Shown here one piece after another: positions 43,682 to 55,619 of a DNA stretch of 64,000 nt (position 1 is its first letter; the number at the start of each line of letters is the position of its first letter). The notes beneath the pieces are model-generated. The model was not told the origin of the DNA. It searched no databases and was given only the letters and a program-made list of their open reading frames with translations. A program made the translations under genes and the position numbers. Origin of the DNA: Pseudo-nitzschia pungens (Eukaryota > Bacillariophyta > Bacillariophyceae > Bacillariales > Bacillariaceae); the NCBI GenBank assembly GCA_037355855.1, contig CM074765.1:3100001-3164000 (forward strand), written 5' to 3'.

Positions 43682-43870
43682 TGCCATACTACCCGGGTCT
43701 ACTAGTGATTAGAAGTAGTGATATGCAAATTGTGAGCCCTATTGGTTAGTCTATTTGCTACAGTTCTAAGAGCTCTCCAGATCGGCGATTCTATCGGCTC
43801 GCCGATTGTTTTTATCCTTATCCTTAATCCAGTCCCGTGTGTACTCGTGACTGTATTTTGGTGTACGGCA
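43682..43870 (-). repeat. 3' LTR of the outer element
   Basis: 189 bp, TG...CA ends. Relative to the partner LTR it has an extra ~11 bases near 43780 and small indels. Confidence 0.92.
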
Positions 43871-43987
43871 TACTCCTCCATGGTACTGTTACGGTTTTAA
43901 TGGGATCCCTGCAATAATAGGGATGGGACTCTCCTAATATTAACCCGGTCGGTTACAAAGGGAGCAGTTTCGATAGTTACAGTTCCA

Positions 43988-44890
43988 TTATCGTGGACCT
44001 TGAGTACCTTGTAAGGTCCTTGCCGTGGGAAGGATAGTTTTGGAATAATGCCCTTCCTTTCCAGGGTGGACATAGTCTCCTTCCTTATAGATATGGGGGA
44101 TCCTCTTGCGATTCTCCCTGATGTTGCTCTTGTGGATACTCTTTCGTTTCCTTGCTTGGATTGCTTCCCAATCCACTGGGAAATTCACGGGCATAAACAT
44201 GTCCCTTCCAAACACCAGTTGCGCTGGGGAATACCCCAGGGTGGTGTGGATGGCACTTCTGATGGCGTACGCTGCCTTGGTGGTGAATTCCTCAAAAGGG
44301 TCCTTCTCGTGGAGATCTCTTTGCTCCAGGTTAAAGGACAATAGGCAGTCCTTCAGGACCTGGTGGATTCTTTCCAGCACTGAGTTGGACTGTGGGTTCC
44401 AAGCGCCACTGGGCTTTCTTTTCATCCCCATGTTGTCACAGAGCTCCTGGAACTCTGCTTTGAACTCACTCCCGCCATCAAAGCCAATTTCCTTTGGGCG
44501 CGGATATCTTGCTAGCCAAGTACTGTCCAACAATCGTTGAGTCTCTGCTGCGTTTGGCTAGTCCTTCAGATGGGCCAATTCAAACCATCCGGTCACTGGG
44601 TCCACCATGGTGAGAACATGGATGTGGTAGTCTTTACCATTTTTATTGTGGACAGTTGCAGGTCCCCAGAGGTCCACATTGACCCTCTGCCATTTGGTAA
44701 CCTCAACTGCTTTCTCCGGTAGTAGTCCATACTTCTTCCGGCCACTCTTTTTGAACATCTGACACGTGTGGCAGTGTTTACAGAGGTCCTGGACGTCCTT
44801 TCGTAGGCCTTTCCAGGTGAACACTGAGCGAATGCTCTGTTCCATTCTCTTTTCTCCGGGATGGACCAGCATGCTGTGGTACCATTCCAT
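43988..44890 (-). pseudogene. Integrase region of the outer element
   Basis: Reads from an H2C2 zinc-binding module (HSMLVHPGEKR ... CKHCHTCQMF) to the DDE core: first Asp in NVDLWGPA, second in GFDGGSEF, Glu in NSVLERIHQ, then a C-terminal tail (YKEGDYV). The frame changes between 44558 and 44533 and again near the end, so no intact enzyme is encoded. Lies directly downstream of RNase H, as expected for gypsy elements. Confidence 0.85.
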
Positions 44891-44893
44891 AAC

Positions 44894-46038
44894 TCAATCC
44901 TTGAGTTTGTCCGGGATCAGGATCTTTCCTTCTTTGTGGATTAGACTGTAACCTTCCACCATTTTGGTGGTCAGTCGGTTGTCTTTTTCCAGAGCACTCA
45001 TGATTCCTGTGTCCTTTTGCTGGTAGAACTGGATCATGTCTGGGGCAAGTGGGAATGCACTATTGCCCTGGAATTCTTCCGGTGATTCCCCAAGTGGGAA
45101 TAGGAGCTGCCGGAGGTGCTCTTCCTCATCCGCGTAGGTGAGGGGCTTATTCGGTGGTAGCCACTCGACTGTGTCCGCTGGATCATCAGTGATATCCAAT
45201 CGCGAGAGCGCGTCTGCTGCATCATTGTCTTTGCCAGCAACGTGCTTGACTACTGGGTGGAACTCCTCCATAAGGAGTCTCCATCGTACCATTCGTTGGG
45301 TGGGCATCTGCTGGTAGAGCAGGTTAAGGTGGTCTGTGTGGATAATCACATCTTGTCCTCGTAGGATTCCTTCGAATGCTTTTAGTCCTTCCACTATGCC
45401 CAGGAGTTCTTTTTCTCCTACAGTGTAATTGAGCTGCGCTGAGTTTAATTTCCTTGTATAGAAACCAAGGGGCTTGCCATCTTGGCATACTGTTGCTCCT
45501 AGTTGCCTGTCACTGGCATCTGAGTAGAGATGAAATGGTTTCGTAAAGTCCGGGAATGCAAGCTTGGCTTCATCCGCGAGCATTCTCTTCGCCTCCATGA
45601 AAGCTTTCTGCTCTGCTGGTCCCCAGTACCAATTCATTTTGCCCTTTTTCCCAGGCAAGTTTATTGAGGGGGGCCAGGATGTGGGAGCGCCGCTTCCACA
45701 TATCCCGGTAGAAATTTACCATTCCAAGGAACATCTTGAGTTGCTTGGTGTTCTTGGGGGCTTCTAGTCGCTTCATCGCCTCCAGCTTCTTTGGCTGGGG
45801 TTGGATGCCCTCTGTTGTTAATAGAAACCCTAGGTATTCCACTTCTTTTTGCATGAAGAAGGATTTCCGTAGGTTGGCCCGAAAGCCAGCATCATCCAAG
45901 CCTTTGTAGGACTGTGTCGATTTTTGTTGAGGTGATCCTGTTCGGATTTGCCTTCTTGTTGAATGATTAGAATATCATCAATATAGACCAGGATGTAGTC
46001 CAGATCACCGAGCAAGTTCATCATGACGGACTGGAAGA
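44894..46038 (-). pseudogene. 3' half of reverse transcriptase plus RNase H, outer element
   Basis: Begins exactly at the nested insertion with IFQSVMMNLLGDLDY and the RT catalytic YIDD box, then frame changes near 45900 and 45640, the thumb, and an RNase H domain with LYSDASD, EKELL, HTDHLN and DAADALSR acidic residues. The matching 5' half of RT is on the far side of the nested element (51909-53024). Confidence 0.88.
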
Positions 46039-46043
46039 TATCC

Positions 46044-46205
46044 TGCCGTGCACCAAAATACAGTCACGAGTGTCCACTCGGGACTGACAGAATCGCTGAT
46101 TCGGAGGGCTCTTAGGAACTGTAGGCAAATAGACTAACCAATAGGGCTCACAATTTGCATATCACTACTACTTTCTAATCACTAGTAGACCCGGGGGGTA
46201 TGGCA
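46044..46205 (+). repeat. 5' LTR of the nested element
   Basis: 162 bp. Compared with its partner it lacks about 34 bases (a GGATAA-rich segment) and has extra bases in G runs (for example GGGGGG against GGGG near the end). Confidence 0.93.
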
Positions 46206-46959
46206 TGATTTTAAAATCAAGCTGAGCGCTGACGACCATGAGCAGAAAGGAACCGATCGGCCCAGGGACCGACGAGACCGAAAGACTGCCAGAAAATGGA
46301 GGCGCAGAGAAGCAAAAACAGGGAGAGAAGGATATCCAGTGTCTGCAGCACAAGGAAGACCGACCCCAGCAACTGTTGGCGCCCAAAGAAGGGAGCAACA
46401 GCAGCAACAGAGACACCTAAGGACCTAAACAGGACCATGGTCGACAACAGCATGTAATCGAAAAATTCGAAAATACACACTGAAAAAGTGACACATAATC
46501 CAGTGAGTGGACTAATTGGACCAACACTGAGTGGATGGACAGACCGAATAGGGGATGCCAACCAAAACCGAAGTATTACGGATATCCGGAAAGGTATATA
46601 ATGAATACCTAAACACCACCAATCCCACGGGAAACGGGAAGTGGGACCGGCCCGGTGACTGCTTAATAAGGGAAGCAACGCCGGAGAACCACGGGAATCG
46701 AATCCCACGAAATAAAAACAGAAACAACTCCGGAGAACCACATGATTCCCGGGAACTAAAGAGAGAAACAACTCCCACCACTGGACAAACCAGGGGGAGA
46801 ATCAGTTACAACACGAGTTATCACGAGGAGCAAAATGAAAATCCAGCAAGAAAAACTGGAGGAACTGAGCAATCACTTTTTGCTCAGTCTCACCACAAGC
46901 AGTGAAATAACAGAAATAGTGTAACTAAAGTAACTTAATAAACAACTGATTAAACCACC
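46206..46959 (+). other. Leader of the nested element
   Basis: 754 bases from LTR to gag start. It begins with the perfect palindrome TGATTTTAAAATCA where a tRNA primer-binding site would be expected; no complement to the 3' end of the local initiator tRNA is present. The rest is non-coding, purine-rich, with several CCGGAGAACCACG-type repeats around 46680-46760. Confidence 0.7.
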
Positions 46960-48226
46960 ATGGCGACCAAAGGAACCAAACTGAAACCTTTCAACATCAC
47001 ACGGGAGGACTGGCCGGAAGACGCCACCACCGTAAAGATGAATGTAGACAGCGAACAAGGTGGAATCGCATTCAGCGACTACCTGAAGGTTCTCAATGGT
47101 ACTGAAAGACCAGAACTCTTCCTTATCTGGGAGAGAGACTTTGACCAGAAAATTGCTGGCAATGACAAACTCCACGGAGACCAGAAATTGGAGGTTCTAC
47201 AGAGAATTCTCTCTACTGAGGCACTCGGACTTGTCCAGCGAACGCTCGCTCGGACCTACTTGGCCGAACCAACCCACAAGGTCCATCACACCAGACACGT
47301 ACAGAACCAAGATCCAAGAGATCGCGCAAAGGGACCAAGCAAACATTCTGCTATCAATGGGGCAAGACGCCACCGAAACTCCCACGGGAGCCTCCAAGGA
47401 GAGACGGCAAAGGAGAAACCTCCAAACGCCGACAAAACCGGACACAGCCACGGCGAGATCGGACAAAGAATCGGAGACCGACAACCTCGAGTCTCCAATC
47501 CCAAAGAAAAAGGTCGCAAGCGCCCTCACCCAGTACTACCAATCCCAGGAGTACAGAAAGGATGTCATCGAGGAATGCATGCATGCCCTCAAACTCAAAA
47601 TCTTTGGCAATGACCAACACGGCAAGCGCTCGTACATCGTCCTCCGCCGTTTCATGCGAGGCATGCGCGTGGACCTCAAACATGGCATTAGAGCCTGGGC
47701 CAATCGAATGGCCGAACTCCAAAGCTACCTCCCAGACTGCCTCTGGGAATGTGGCAGTGACCAAATGGAAACACCAAGAAGTTTCACCCAAGGAGAACTG
47801 AAGGAAATCTTGGATTCCAACATGACCCACTCCCAACGCGAGAAGCTGGAGCACATTAGTTGGGACCTCTACACCCACTCCTTTAACACCACTATCGACA
47901 AGCTCGAAAACCTGGAAATCACCATCCGGAAGGAAGCAGTAATGCAACAACGCATCACCGACCTCGAAAAGCAGACCGGTGTCACCAAGAAGACCCCCAA
48001 GGCCGCCCATCTGGGGGAGGAACCCACCACGGGAAAATCCCCTGGCAAAAAGAAGCGCCCTGTGGACAACAGCAACAAACAGCTATGCAAGACCTGTGGC
48101 AAGGTCCATGCCGGCAAATGCTGGAAACTAACCGGTGGTCCCCACAAGAAGGGGAAGTTCGACCGGGAAACCATCAACCTGCTCAAGGAGCACCTTTGTG
48201 GCAAAAGAACAAGACTCAGACGCTGA
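46960..48226 (+). pseudogene. gag of the nested element, frameshifted
   Basis: Starts MATKGTKLKPFNITREDW; the frame shifts near 47311 into QRDQANILLSMGQDA and again near 48200. Capsid-like helical body (RRFMRGMRVDLKHGIRAW), then a short zinc knuckle CKTCGKVHAGKC (C-x2-C-x3-H-x3-C, tighter than the canonical C-x2-C-x4-H-x4-C). The outer copy reads through the first shift site in one frame, showing the shift is specific to this copy or to its assembly. Confidence 0.85.
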
Positions 48227-48408
48227 GCAACACTCCAAACCCCACTGGGGAAGGAACCTATCGAACCACGAGTACTCCTATGTACTGGCCACGGCCCAAG
48301 CGGACCACGAAGTCTCCGATGACGAGATCGACATCTCCGAACGGGAACTCAAAGAGTACAGAAGGAAGTACAGAAAGACCTTTAAAAAGAAAGGATCCCA
48401 CAACTGGA

Positions 48409-48870
48409 ATGGCTTCTGATACCATCCACACCGGACCGCGCGTAATCAACCGATTCGCAGACGTCTGTGTGGAGGTATTGGACCACAAGGGAAGGGGGAG
48501 GATGCTCCGGGGCCTACTCGACTCCGGGTGCTCCAAATCCATCATACTAAGGCACTTTGTCGACCGAAGTCAACTAACGAACCGAGACCGAAGAATCTGT
48601 CACCTACAACACATATGGAGGCAAGTTCAGAACCAAGTCTGCGGCTTCAGTGGGACTAAGGCTGATAGAATTTTCAAACTCCAAGACCATCAAATGGACC
48701 TTCCAAGTGGATGAATATCACCACCATGAGGAAGTGCCCTATGACATGATCATAGGATCCGATCTAATGGCACAACTCGGAACTGGATATAAAATACAGC
48801 TCCCGAACAATTGAATGGCAGGGCGACTCCATCCCCATGAAGGGAATGGGGGAGCTCTCGAACCCGGACA
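48409..48870 (+). pseudogene. Retroviral-type aspartic protease, nested element
   Basis: TIHTGPRVINRFADVCVEVL then GLLDSGCSKSIIL, where DSG is the aspartic protease active-site triad, and IIGSDLMAQLG as the second hydrophobic-Gly loop. Frame changes near 48600 and 48780. Confidence 0.8.
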
Positions 48871-48873
48871 GAT

Positions 48874-50395
48874 GTGAGGCAAGTATTCTTTGCCAACACA
48901 CAGAGTCCAATCCTCCAACAGGAGGAAGAAAGGCAAGCCAAAATTCTGGATGCAGACTACTCCAAAGTCGATATAGACGCTATGGTCAATGACCTGGAGA
49001 TTACAAACGCGTCCAAGGAAGCCTTGAAGAAAACACTAAAGAAATTTCCAACACTCTTTGGAGGAGGATTGGGTCTTCTGAAAAATATAAAACCGGTGTC
49101 CATTGAACTCCAACCAGGGGTCAAACCGGTCCGGCAGCGGTACTATTCTGTACCCCATGCCTTTGAACAAGCCTTACAAAAGGAGATCACCAGGCTCTGT
49201 GACATCGGGGTGCTGGAAAAACTCCCCCATGATGATGATTCACCATGGGCATCCCCGACGTTCTGTCAACCAAAGAAGACAGGGGACATTCGCGTCCTAA
49301 CTGACTTTCGGAAGATGAACGCAGCCATCCAACGAAAACCGTTCCCACTACCACGAATAGGGGAAACAATCCAGAGACTACAAAAGTTCAAATCAGCTAC
49401 GGCACTGGACTTGTCCCAAGGATACTATACCATCCCCATTTGCAAGGAGAGCCAAAAGATTTGCTCTACCATTTTACCATGGGGAAAGTATGCCTACAAG
49501 AGACTGGCAATGGGAATCGCATGCGCACCGGATATCTTCCAATCCGTCATGATGAACCTACTCGGTGACCTGGACTATGTGCTGGTCTATATTGATGATA
49601 TTCTCATCATCCAGCGAGGAAGGGGAATCCGAACAGGATCACCTCAGCAAAATAGATACAGTCCTACACAGAGACTGGACGATGCTGGCTTCCGAGCCAA
49701 CCTCAGAAAATCCTTTTTCATGCAAAAGGAAGTGGAATATCTGGGATTTCTGTTAACAACAGAAGGCATTCAGCCCCAGCCAAAGAAACTGGAGGCGATG
49801 AAGCGACTAGAAGCCCCCAAGAACACCAAGCAACTCAAGATGTTTCTTGGAATGGTAAACTTTTACAGGGACATGTGGAAGCGCCGCTCCCACATCCTAG
49901 CCCCTCTGAACAAACTCGCAGGGAAAAAGGGCAAAATGAACTGGTATTGGGGTCCAGCAGAGCAGAAAGCTTTCATGGAGGCGAAGAGGATGCTCGCGGA
50001 TGAAGCTAAGCTCGCCATTCCCGGACTTTACGAAAACCATTTCATCTCTCACTCAGACGCCAGCGATAGGCAACTGGGAGCAACTGTATTGCCAAGATGG
50101 CAAGCCCCTTGGTTTCTACACCCGGAAGCTGAACTCGGCGCAGCTCAACTACACTGTTGGAGAAAAAGAACTCCTGGGCATAGTAGAAGGCCTGAAGGCA
50201 TTCGAAGGAATCCTACGAGGACAAGATGTGATTATTCACACAGACCACCTTAACCTGCTCTATCAGCAGATGCCCACCCAAAGGATGGTCCGGTGGAGAC
50301 TCCTCATGGAGGAGTTCCACCTGGTAGTCAAGCACGTGGCTGGCAAAGACAACGATGCAAGCAGATGCACTATCACGACTGGATATTACGGATGA
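48874..50395 (+). pseudogene. Reverse transcriptase-RNase H, nested element
   Basis: The RT domain is nearly intact: RYYSVPHAFEQAL, DSPWASPTF, VLTDFRKMNAAI, ALDLSQGYYTIP, ILPWGKYAYKRLAMG and catalytic YIDD, the Ty3/gypsy series. The frame shifts near 50030, after the thumb, and RNase H resumes in another frame (LGFYTRKLNS, GEKELLGIVEG, HTDHLN, GKDNDA). Confidence 0.9.
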
Positions 50396-50539
50396 CCCAG
50401 CAGATACGGTGGAATGGCTACCACCAAATAAGCCCCTCACCTACGCGGATGAGGAAGAGCACCTCCGGCAACTCCTATTCCCGCTTGGAGAAGCGCCGAA
50501 GAATTCCAGGGCAATAGTGCATTCCCACTTGCCCCGGAC

Positions 50540-51580
50540 ATGATTCAGTTCTACCAGCAAAAGGACACAGGAATCATGAGTGCTCTGGAAAAAGACAATC
50601 GACTAACCACCAAAATGGTGGAAGGTTACAACCTAATCCACAAAGAAGGAAAGATTCTGATTCCCGACAAACTCAAGGACAGAGTCATGGAATGGTACCA
50701 CAGCATGTTGGTCCATCCCGGAGAAAAGAGAATGGAACAGAGCATACCGCTCGGTGTTCACCTGGAAAGGCCTACGAAAGGACGTTCAGGATCTCTGTAA
50801 ACACTGTCACACGGTGCCAGATGTTCAAAAAGAGTGGCCGGAAGAAGTATGGACTACTACCGGAGAAAGCAGTGGAAGTCACCAAATGGCAGAGGGTCAA
50901 TGTGGACCTCTGGGGACCTGCAACTGTCCACAACAAAAATGGTAAAGACTACCACATCCATGTCCTCACCATGGTGGACCCAGTGACCGGATGGTTTGAA
51001 CTGGCTCACCTAAAGGACTCCCCAAATTGCAGCAGAAACTCAACGATTGTTGGATAGTACCTGGCTAGCAAGATATCCTCGACCAAAAGAAATCGGATTC
51101 GAATGGTGGAAGTGAGTTCAAAGCAGAGTTCCAAGAGCTTCTGTGACAACATGGGGATGAAAAGAAAACCCAGTGGCGCCTGGAACCCACAATCCAACTC
51201 AGTGCTGGAGAGAATCCACCAGGTCCTGAAGGACTGCCTACTGTCCTTTAACCTGGAACAAAGAGACCTCCACGAGAAGGACCCCTTTGAGGAGTTCACT
51301 ACCAAGGCGGCCTATGCTATTAGAAGCGCCATCCAATACAACTCTGGGGTATTCCCCAGGCACAACTGGTGTTCGGACGGGATATGTTCATGCCTGTGAA
51401 CTTTCCAGTGGAATTGGGAAGCAATCCAAGCGAGGAAACAAAAGAGTATCCACAAGAGTAATATCCGGGAGAATCAGAAGAGGATTCCCCATGTCTATAA
51501 GGAAGGAGACTATGTCACCCTGGAAAGGAAGGGCATTGTTCCGAAACTATCCTTCCCACGACAAGGACCTTACAAGGTGA
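50540..51580 (+). pseudogene. Integrase, nested element
   Basis: H2C2 module split by a shift around 50745, then VTKWQRVNVDLWGPA (first catalytic Asp); the region of the second Asp is shifted near 51095; NSVLERIHQ gives the Glu. At least four frame changes. Ends about 130 bases before the 3' LTR. Confidence 0.82.
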
Positions 51581-51713
51581 TCAAGGCCCATAACAATGGA
51601 ACTGTAACTATTGAAACTGCTCCCTTTGTAACCGATCGGGTTAACATTAGGAAGAGTACACCCCTATTATTGCAGGGATCCTTATTAAATCGTAACAGTA
51701 CCATGGAGGAGTA

Positions 51714-51903
51714 TGCCGTGCACCAAAATACAGTCACGAGTCCACTCGGGACTGGATTAAGGATAAGGATAAAAGAATCAGCGAGCCGACAGAATCGCTG
51801 ATTCGGAGGGCTCTTAGAACTGTAGCAAATAGACTAACCAATAGGGCTCACAATTTGCATATCACTACTACTTTCTAATCACTAGTAGACCCGGGGTATG
51901 GCA
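51714..51903 (+). repeat. 3' LTR of the nested element
   Basis: 190 bp with TGCC...GGCA ends, preceded by a short purine stretch ATGGAGGAG that may act as the polypurine tract. Contains a direct GGATAAGGATAA word missing from the 5' LTR. Confidence 0.93.
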
Positions 51904-51908
51904 TATCC

Positions 51909-53024
51909 GGTGCACATGCAATTCCCATTGCCAATCTCTTGTAGGCATATTTTCCCCATGGAAGAATGGTGGAGCAGATCTTTTGGCTCTCCTTGCAGAT
52001 GGGAATGGTGTAGTAACCTTGGGATAAGTCCAGTGCCGTAGCTGATTTAAACTTCTGCAGCCTCTGGATTGTTTCCCCTATTCGTGGTAGTGGAAATGGC
52101 TTCCTTTGGATGGCTGCATTCATTTTCCGGAAGTCTGTAAGGACCCGAATATCCCCTGTCTTTTTGGGTTGACAGAAGGTAGGGGATGCCCATGGTGAAT
52201 CGTCGTCATGGGGAAGCTTTTCCTGGACTCCAATATCACAGAGCCTTGTGATCTCCTTTCGGAGGGCTTGTTCGAAGGCATGGGGTACCGAGTAGTACCT
52301 CTGTCGGACCGGCTTGACCCCTGGTTGGAGTTCAATGGATACCAGTTCTATATTCTTCAGTAGTCCCAGACCGCCCCCAAAGAGCGTCGGGAATTTCTTC
52401 AGTGTTTTCTTTAAGGCTTCCTTGGATTCCGTAGTAATCTCCAGGTCGTTGACCATAGCGTCTATATCAACTTTGGAGTAGTCTGCGTCCAAGATTTTGG
52501 CTTGTCTTTCTTCCTCTTGTTGGAGGATTGGACTTTGTGTGTTGGCAAAGAATACTGCCTCACATTTATCCGCGTTCGAGAGCTCCCCCATTCCCTTCAT
52601 GGGGATGGAGTCACCCTGCCATTCTATTGTTCGAGAGCTGTATTTTATATCCAGTCCCAGTTGTGCCATTAGATCGGATCCTATAATCATTGTCATAGGG
52701 TACTTCCTCATGGTGATGGTATTCATGCACTTGGAAGGTCCATTTGATGGTCTTGGAGTTTGAAAATTCTATCAGCCTTAGTCCCACTGAAGCCGCAGAC
52801 TTGGTTCTGAACTTGCCTCTGTACGTGTTGTAGGTGACAGATCTTTGGTCTCGGTTCGTTAGTTGACTTCGGTCGACAAATCGCTTTAGTACAATGGATT
52901 TGGAGCAACCAGAGTCTAATAGGCCCCGGAGCATCCTCCCCCTTCCCTTGTGGTCCAGTACCTCCACACAGACGTCCGCAAATCTGTTGATGATGCGAGG
53001 TCCGGTGTGGATGGTATCAGCCAT
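51909..53024 (-). pseudogene. Protease and 5' half of reverse transcriptase, outer element
   Basis: Protease (LLDSGCSKSIVL, near 52890-52930) and, after a frame change around 52720, the RT fingers and palm up to YKRLAMGIACAPD, where the nested element interrupts. The remaining RT lies at 44894-46038. Confidence 0.88.
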
Positions 53025-54460
53025 TCAGTTGTGGGAACCTTTCTTTTTAAAGGTTTTTCTGTACTTTCTTCTGTACTCTTTGAGTTCCCGTTCGGAGATA
53101 TCGATCTCGTCATTGGAGACTTTGTGGTCAGCTTGGGCGGTGGCCAGTACGTAAGAGTACTCGTGGTTTGATAGGTTTCTTCCCCAGTGGGGTTTGGAGT
53201 ACTCCTCAGAATCTGAGTTGTCTTTTGCCACAAAATGCTCCTTGAGCAAGTTGATGGTCTCCCGGTCAAACTTTCCCTTCTTGGAGGGGCCACCGGTTAG
53301 TTTCCAGCATTTGCCGGCATGGACCTTGCCACAGGTCTTGCATAGCTGTTTGTTGCTGTTGTCCATAGGGCGCTTCTTCTTGCCAGGGGACTTGGTGTGT
53401 CCTCCCCCAGATGCAGCCTTGGGGTCTTCTTGGCGACGGCCAATTCTTCTTTTCGAGGTCGGTGATGCGCTGTTGGAGTATCGCCTCCTTCCGGATGGTG
53501 GTTTCCAGGTTTTCGAGCTTATCGATGGTGGTGTTATAGGAGTGGGTGTAGAGGTCCCATCCAATGTGTTCCAGCTTTTTCACGTTGGGAATGGGTCATG
53601 TTGGAATCCAAGATTTCCTTCAGTTCTCCCTGTGTGAAACCGGTTGGTGTTTCCACTTGGTCACTGCCGCATTCCCAGAGACATTCTGGGAGATAGCTTT
53701 GTAGTTCGGCCATTCGGTTGGCCCAGGCTCTGATGCCGTATTTGAGTTCCACTCGCATTCCTCGCATGAATCTGCGGAGGACGATGAATGAGCGTTTCCC
53801 GTTGGTGTCATTGCCAAAGATTTTGAGCTTGAGGACATGCATGCATTCTTCCATGACATCCTTCCTGTACTCCTGGGATTGGTAGTACTCAAGTGAGGGC
53901 GTTCGCTACCCTTTTCTTTGGGATTGGAGAGTCGATGTTGTGTCGACTTCCGGTTCTTTGTCCGAATTCGCCGTAGCTGTGTCGGTTTTGTTGGTGCTTG
54001 GAGATTTCTCCTTTCCCTTCTCTTTGGATGCTCCCGTGGGAGTTCCGGTGGCGTCTTGTCCCATCGATAGTAGTATGTTTGCCTGATCCCGCTTTTCGAT
54101 TTCCTGGATCTTTTTCTGTACACGTTTGGTGTTGTGGACCTTGTGGTTTGGTTCGGCCAAGTAGGTCCAAGTGAGTGTTCTCTGGACAAGCGCTAGCGCC
54201 TCCCCCGAGAGTATTCTCTGGAGGACGTCCAGTTTCTGGTCTCCGTGGAGTTTGTCATTGCCAGCAATTTTCTGGTCAAAGTCTCGCTTCCAGATGAGGA
54301 AGAGTTCTGGTCTCTCAGTACCATTGAGAACTTTCAGGTAGTCGCTGAATGCGATTCCACCCCTCTCGCTGTCTACGCTCATCTTTACGGTGGTGGCATC
54401 TTCTGGCCAGTCCTCCCGCGTGATGTTAAAGGGCTTCAGTTTGGTTCCCTTGGTCGCCAT
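53025..54460 (-). pseudogene. gag of the outer element, frameshifted
   Basis: Starts MATKGTKLKPFNITREDW at 54460 and stays in frame to about 53906; later parts (MEECMHVLKLKIFG, MKKLEHIGWDLYTHS, zinc knuckle CKTCGKVHAGKC, EEYSKPHWGRNLSN) fall in other frames with breaks near 53900, 53580 and 53480. Confidence 0.85.
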
Positions 54461-55619
54461 GGTGGATTAATCAGTTGTTTATTAGGTTTAATTTAGTTAC
54501 ACTATTTCTGTTATCTTTGCTGTTTGTGTTGAAATTGAGCAAGAGTGATTGCTCAGTTCCTCCAGTTCCTTTTGCTGGATTTTGCAATGCTCTCGTGATA
54601 ACTCGTGTTATAACTGATTTTCCCCCCTGGCTTGTCCAGTGGTGGGAGTTGTTTCTCTCTTTAGCTCCCGGGAATCCTGTGGTTCCCTGGAGTTGTTTCT
54701 GTTTTTATTTTGTGGGATTCGATTCCCGTGGTTCTCCGGCGTTGCTTCTGTGTTAAGCGTTCACCGAGCTGGTCCCACTTCCCGTTGTCCCGTGGGATTA
54801 GTGGTGTTTGGGTATTCATTATATACCTTTCCGGATAATCGGGTTTCAGTTCGGTTGCTTTGGTTGCCATGGTGGGTTAATCAGTTTTCTATTAATTTAA
54901 TTACACTATTTTGTTATCCCTGTTTGTTTGTGTTGGAACTGGGCAAGAATGATTGCTCAGCTCCTCCAGTTCTTTTTGTTGGATTTTCACTGCTCTCGTG
55001 ATAACTCGTGTTATAACTGATCTTTCCCCCTGGTCCGTTCGATGGTGGGAGTTGTTTCTCTCTTTAGTTCACGGGGAATCCTGTGGTTCCCCGGAGTTGT
55101 TTCTGTTTCTATTTCGTGGGAATCGATTCCCGTGGTTCTCCGGCGTTGCTTCTCCTCTTAAGCTGTCACCGGGCCGGTCCCACTTCTCGTTGTCCCGTGG
55201 GATTAGTGGTGTTTGGGTATTCGATGTATTACCTTTCCGGATATCTGTATATTTCGGTTTTGGTTGGCGTACCTTTTTCGGTCTGTCCATCCACTCAGAG
55301 GTGGTCCAATTAGTCCACTCACTGATTTATGTGTCACTTTTTCAGTGCGTATTTTCGAGTTTTTCGATTATTTCCTGTTGTCGACCATGGTCCTGTTTAG
55401 GTACTTAGGTGTCTCTGTTGCTACTGTTGCTCCCTTATACTGGAGCCAACAGTCGCTGGGGTCGGTCTTCCTTGTGCTGCAGACACTGGATATCCTTCTC
55501 CCTGTTTTTGCCTCTTTGTGCCTCCATTTTCTGGCAGTCTTTCGATCTCGTCGGCGCCTTGGCCGATCGATCTCTTCCTCTGCTCGTGGTCATCAGCACT
55601 CAGCTTGATTTTAAAATCA
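54461..55619 (-). other. Leader of the outer element with internal tandem duplication
   Basis: 1159 bases against 754 in the nested copy. A block including an ATG context (MATKATELKP) at about 54830-54870 repeats the gag start region, and the sequence 54461-54840 is repeated with divergence at 54880-55260. The perfect palindrome TGATTTTAAAATCA again abuts the LTR (55606-55619). Confidence 0.8.

Larger units (their letters stand above)
46044..51903 (+). mobile_element. Nested Ty3/gypsy LTR retrotransposon
   Basis: 5860 bp on the plus strand, same family as the outer element but opposite orientation. LTRs are 46044-46205 and 51714-51903. The 5-bp target duplication TATCC sits at 46039-46043 and 51904-51908; removing the element and one copy restores an unbroken RT frame (ACAPD then IFQSV) in the outer element. 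Order: gag 46960, protease 48409, RT/RNase H 48874, integrase 50540. Several one-base frameshifts are present. Confidence 0.96.
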
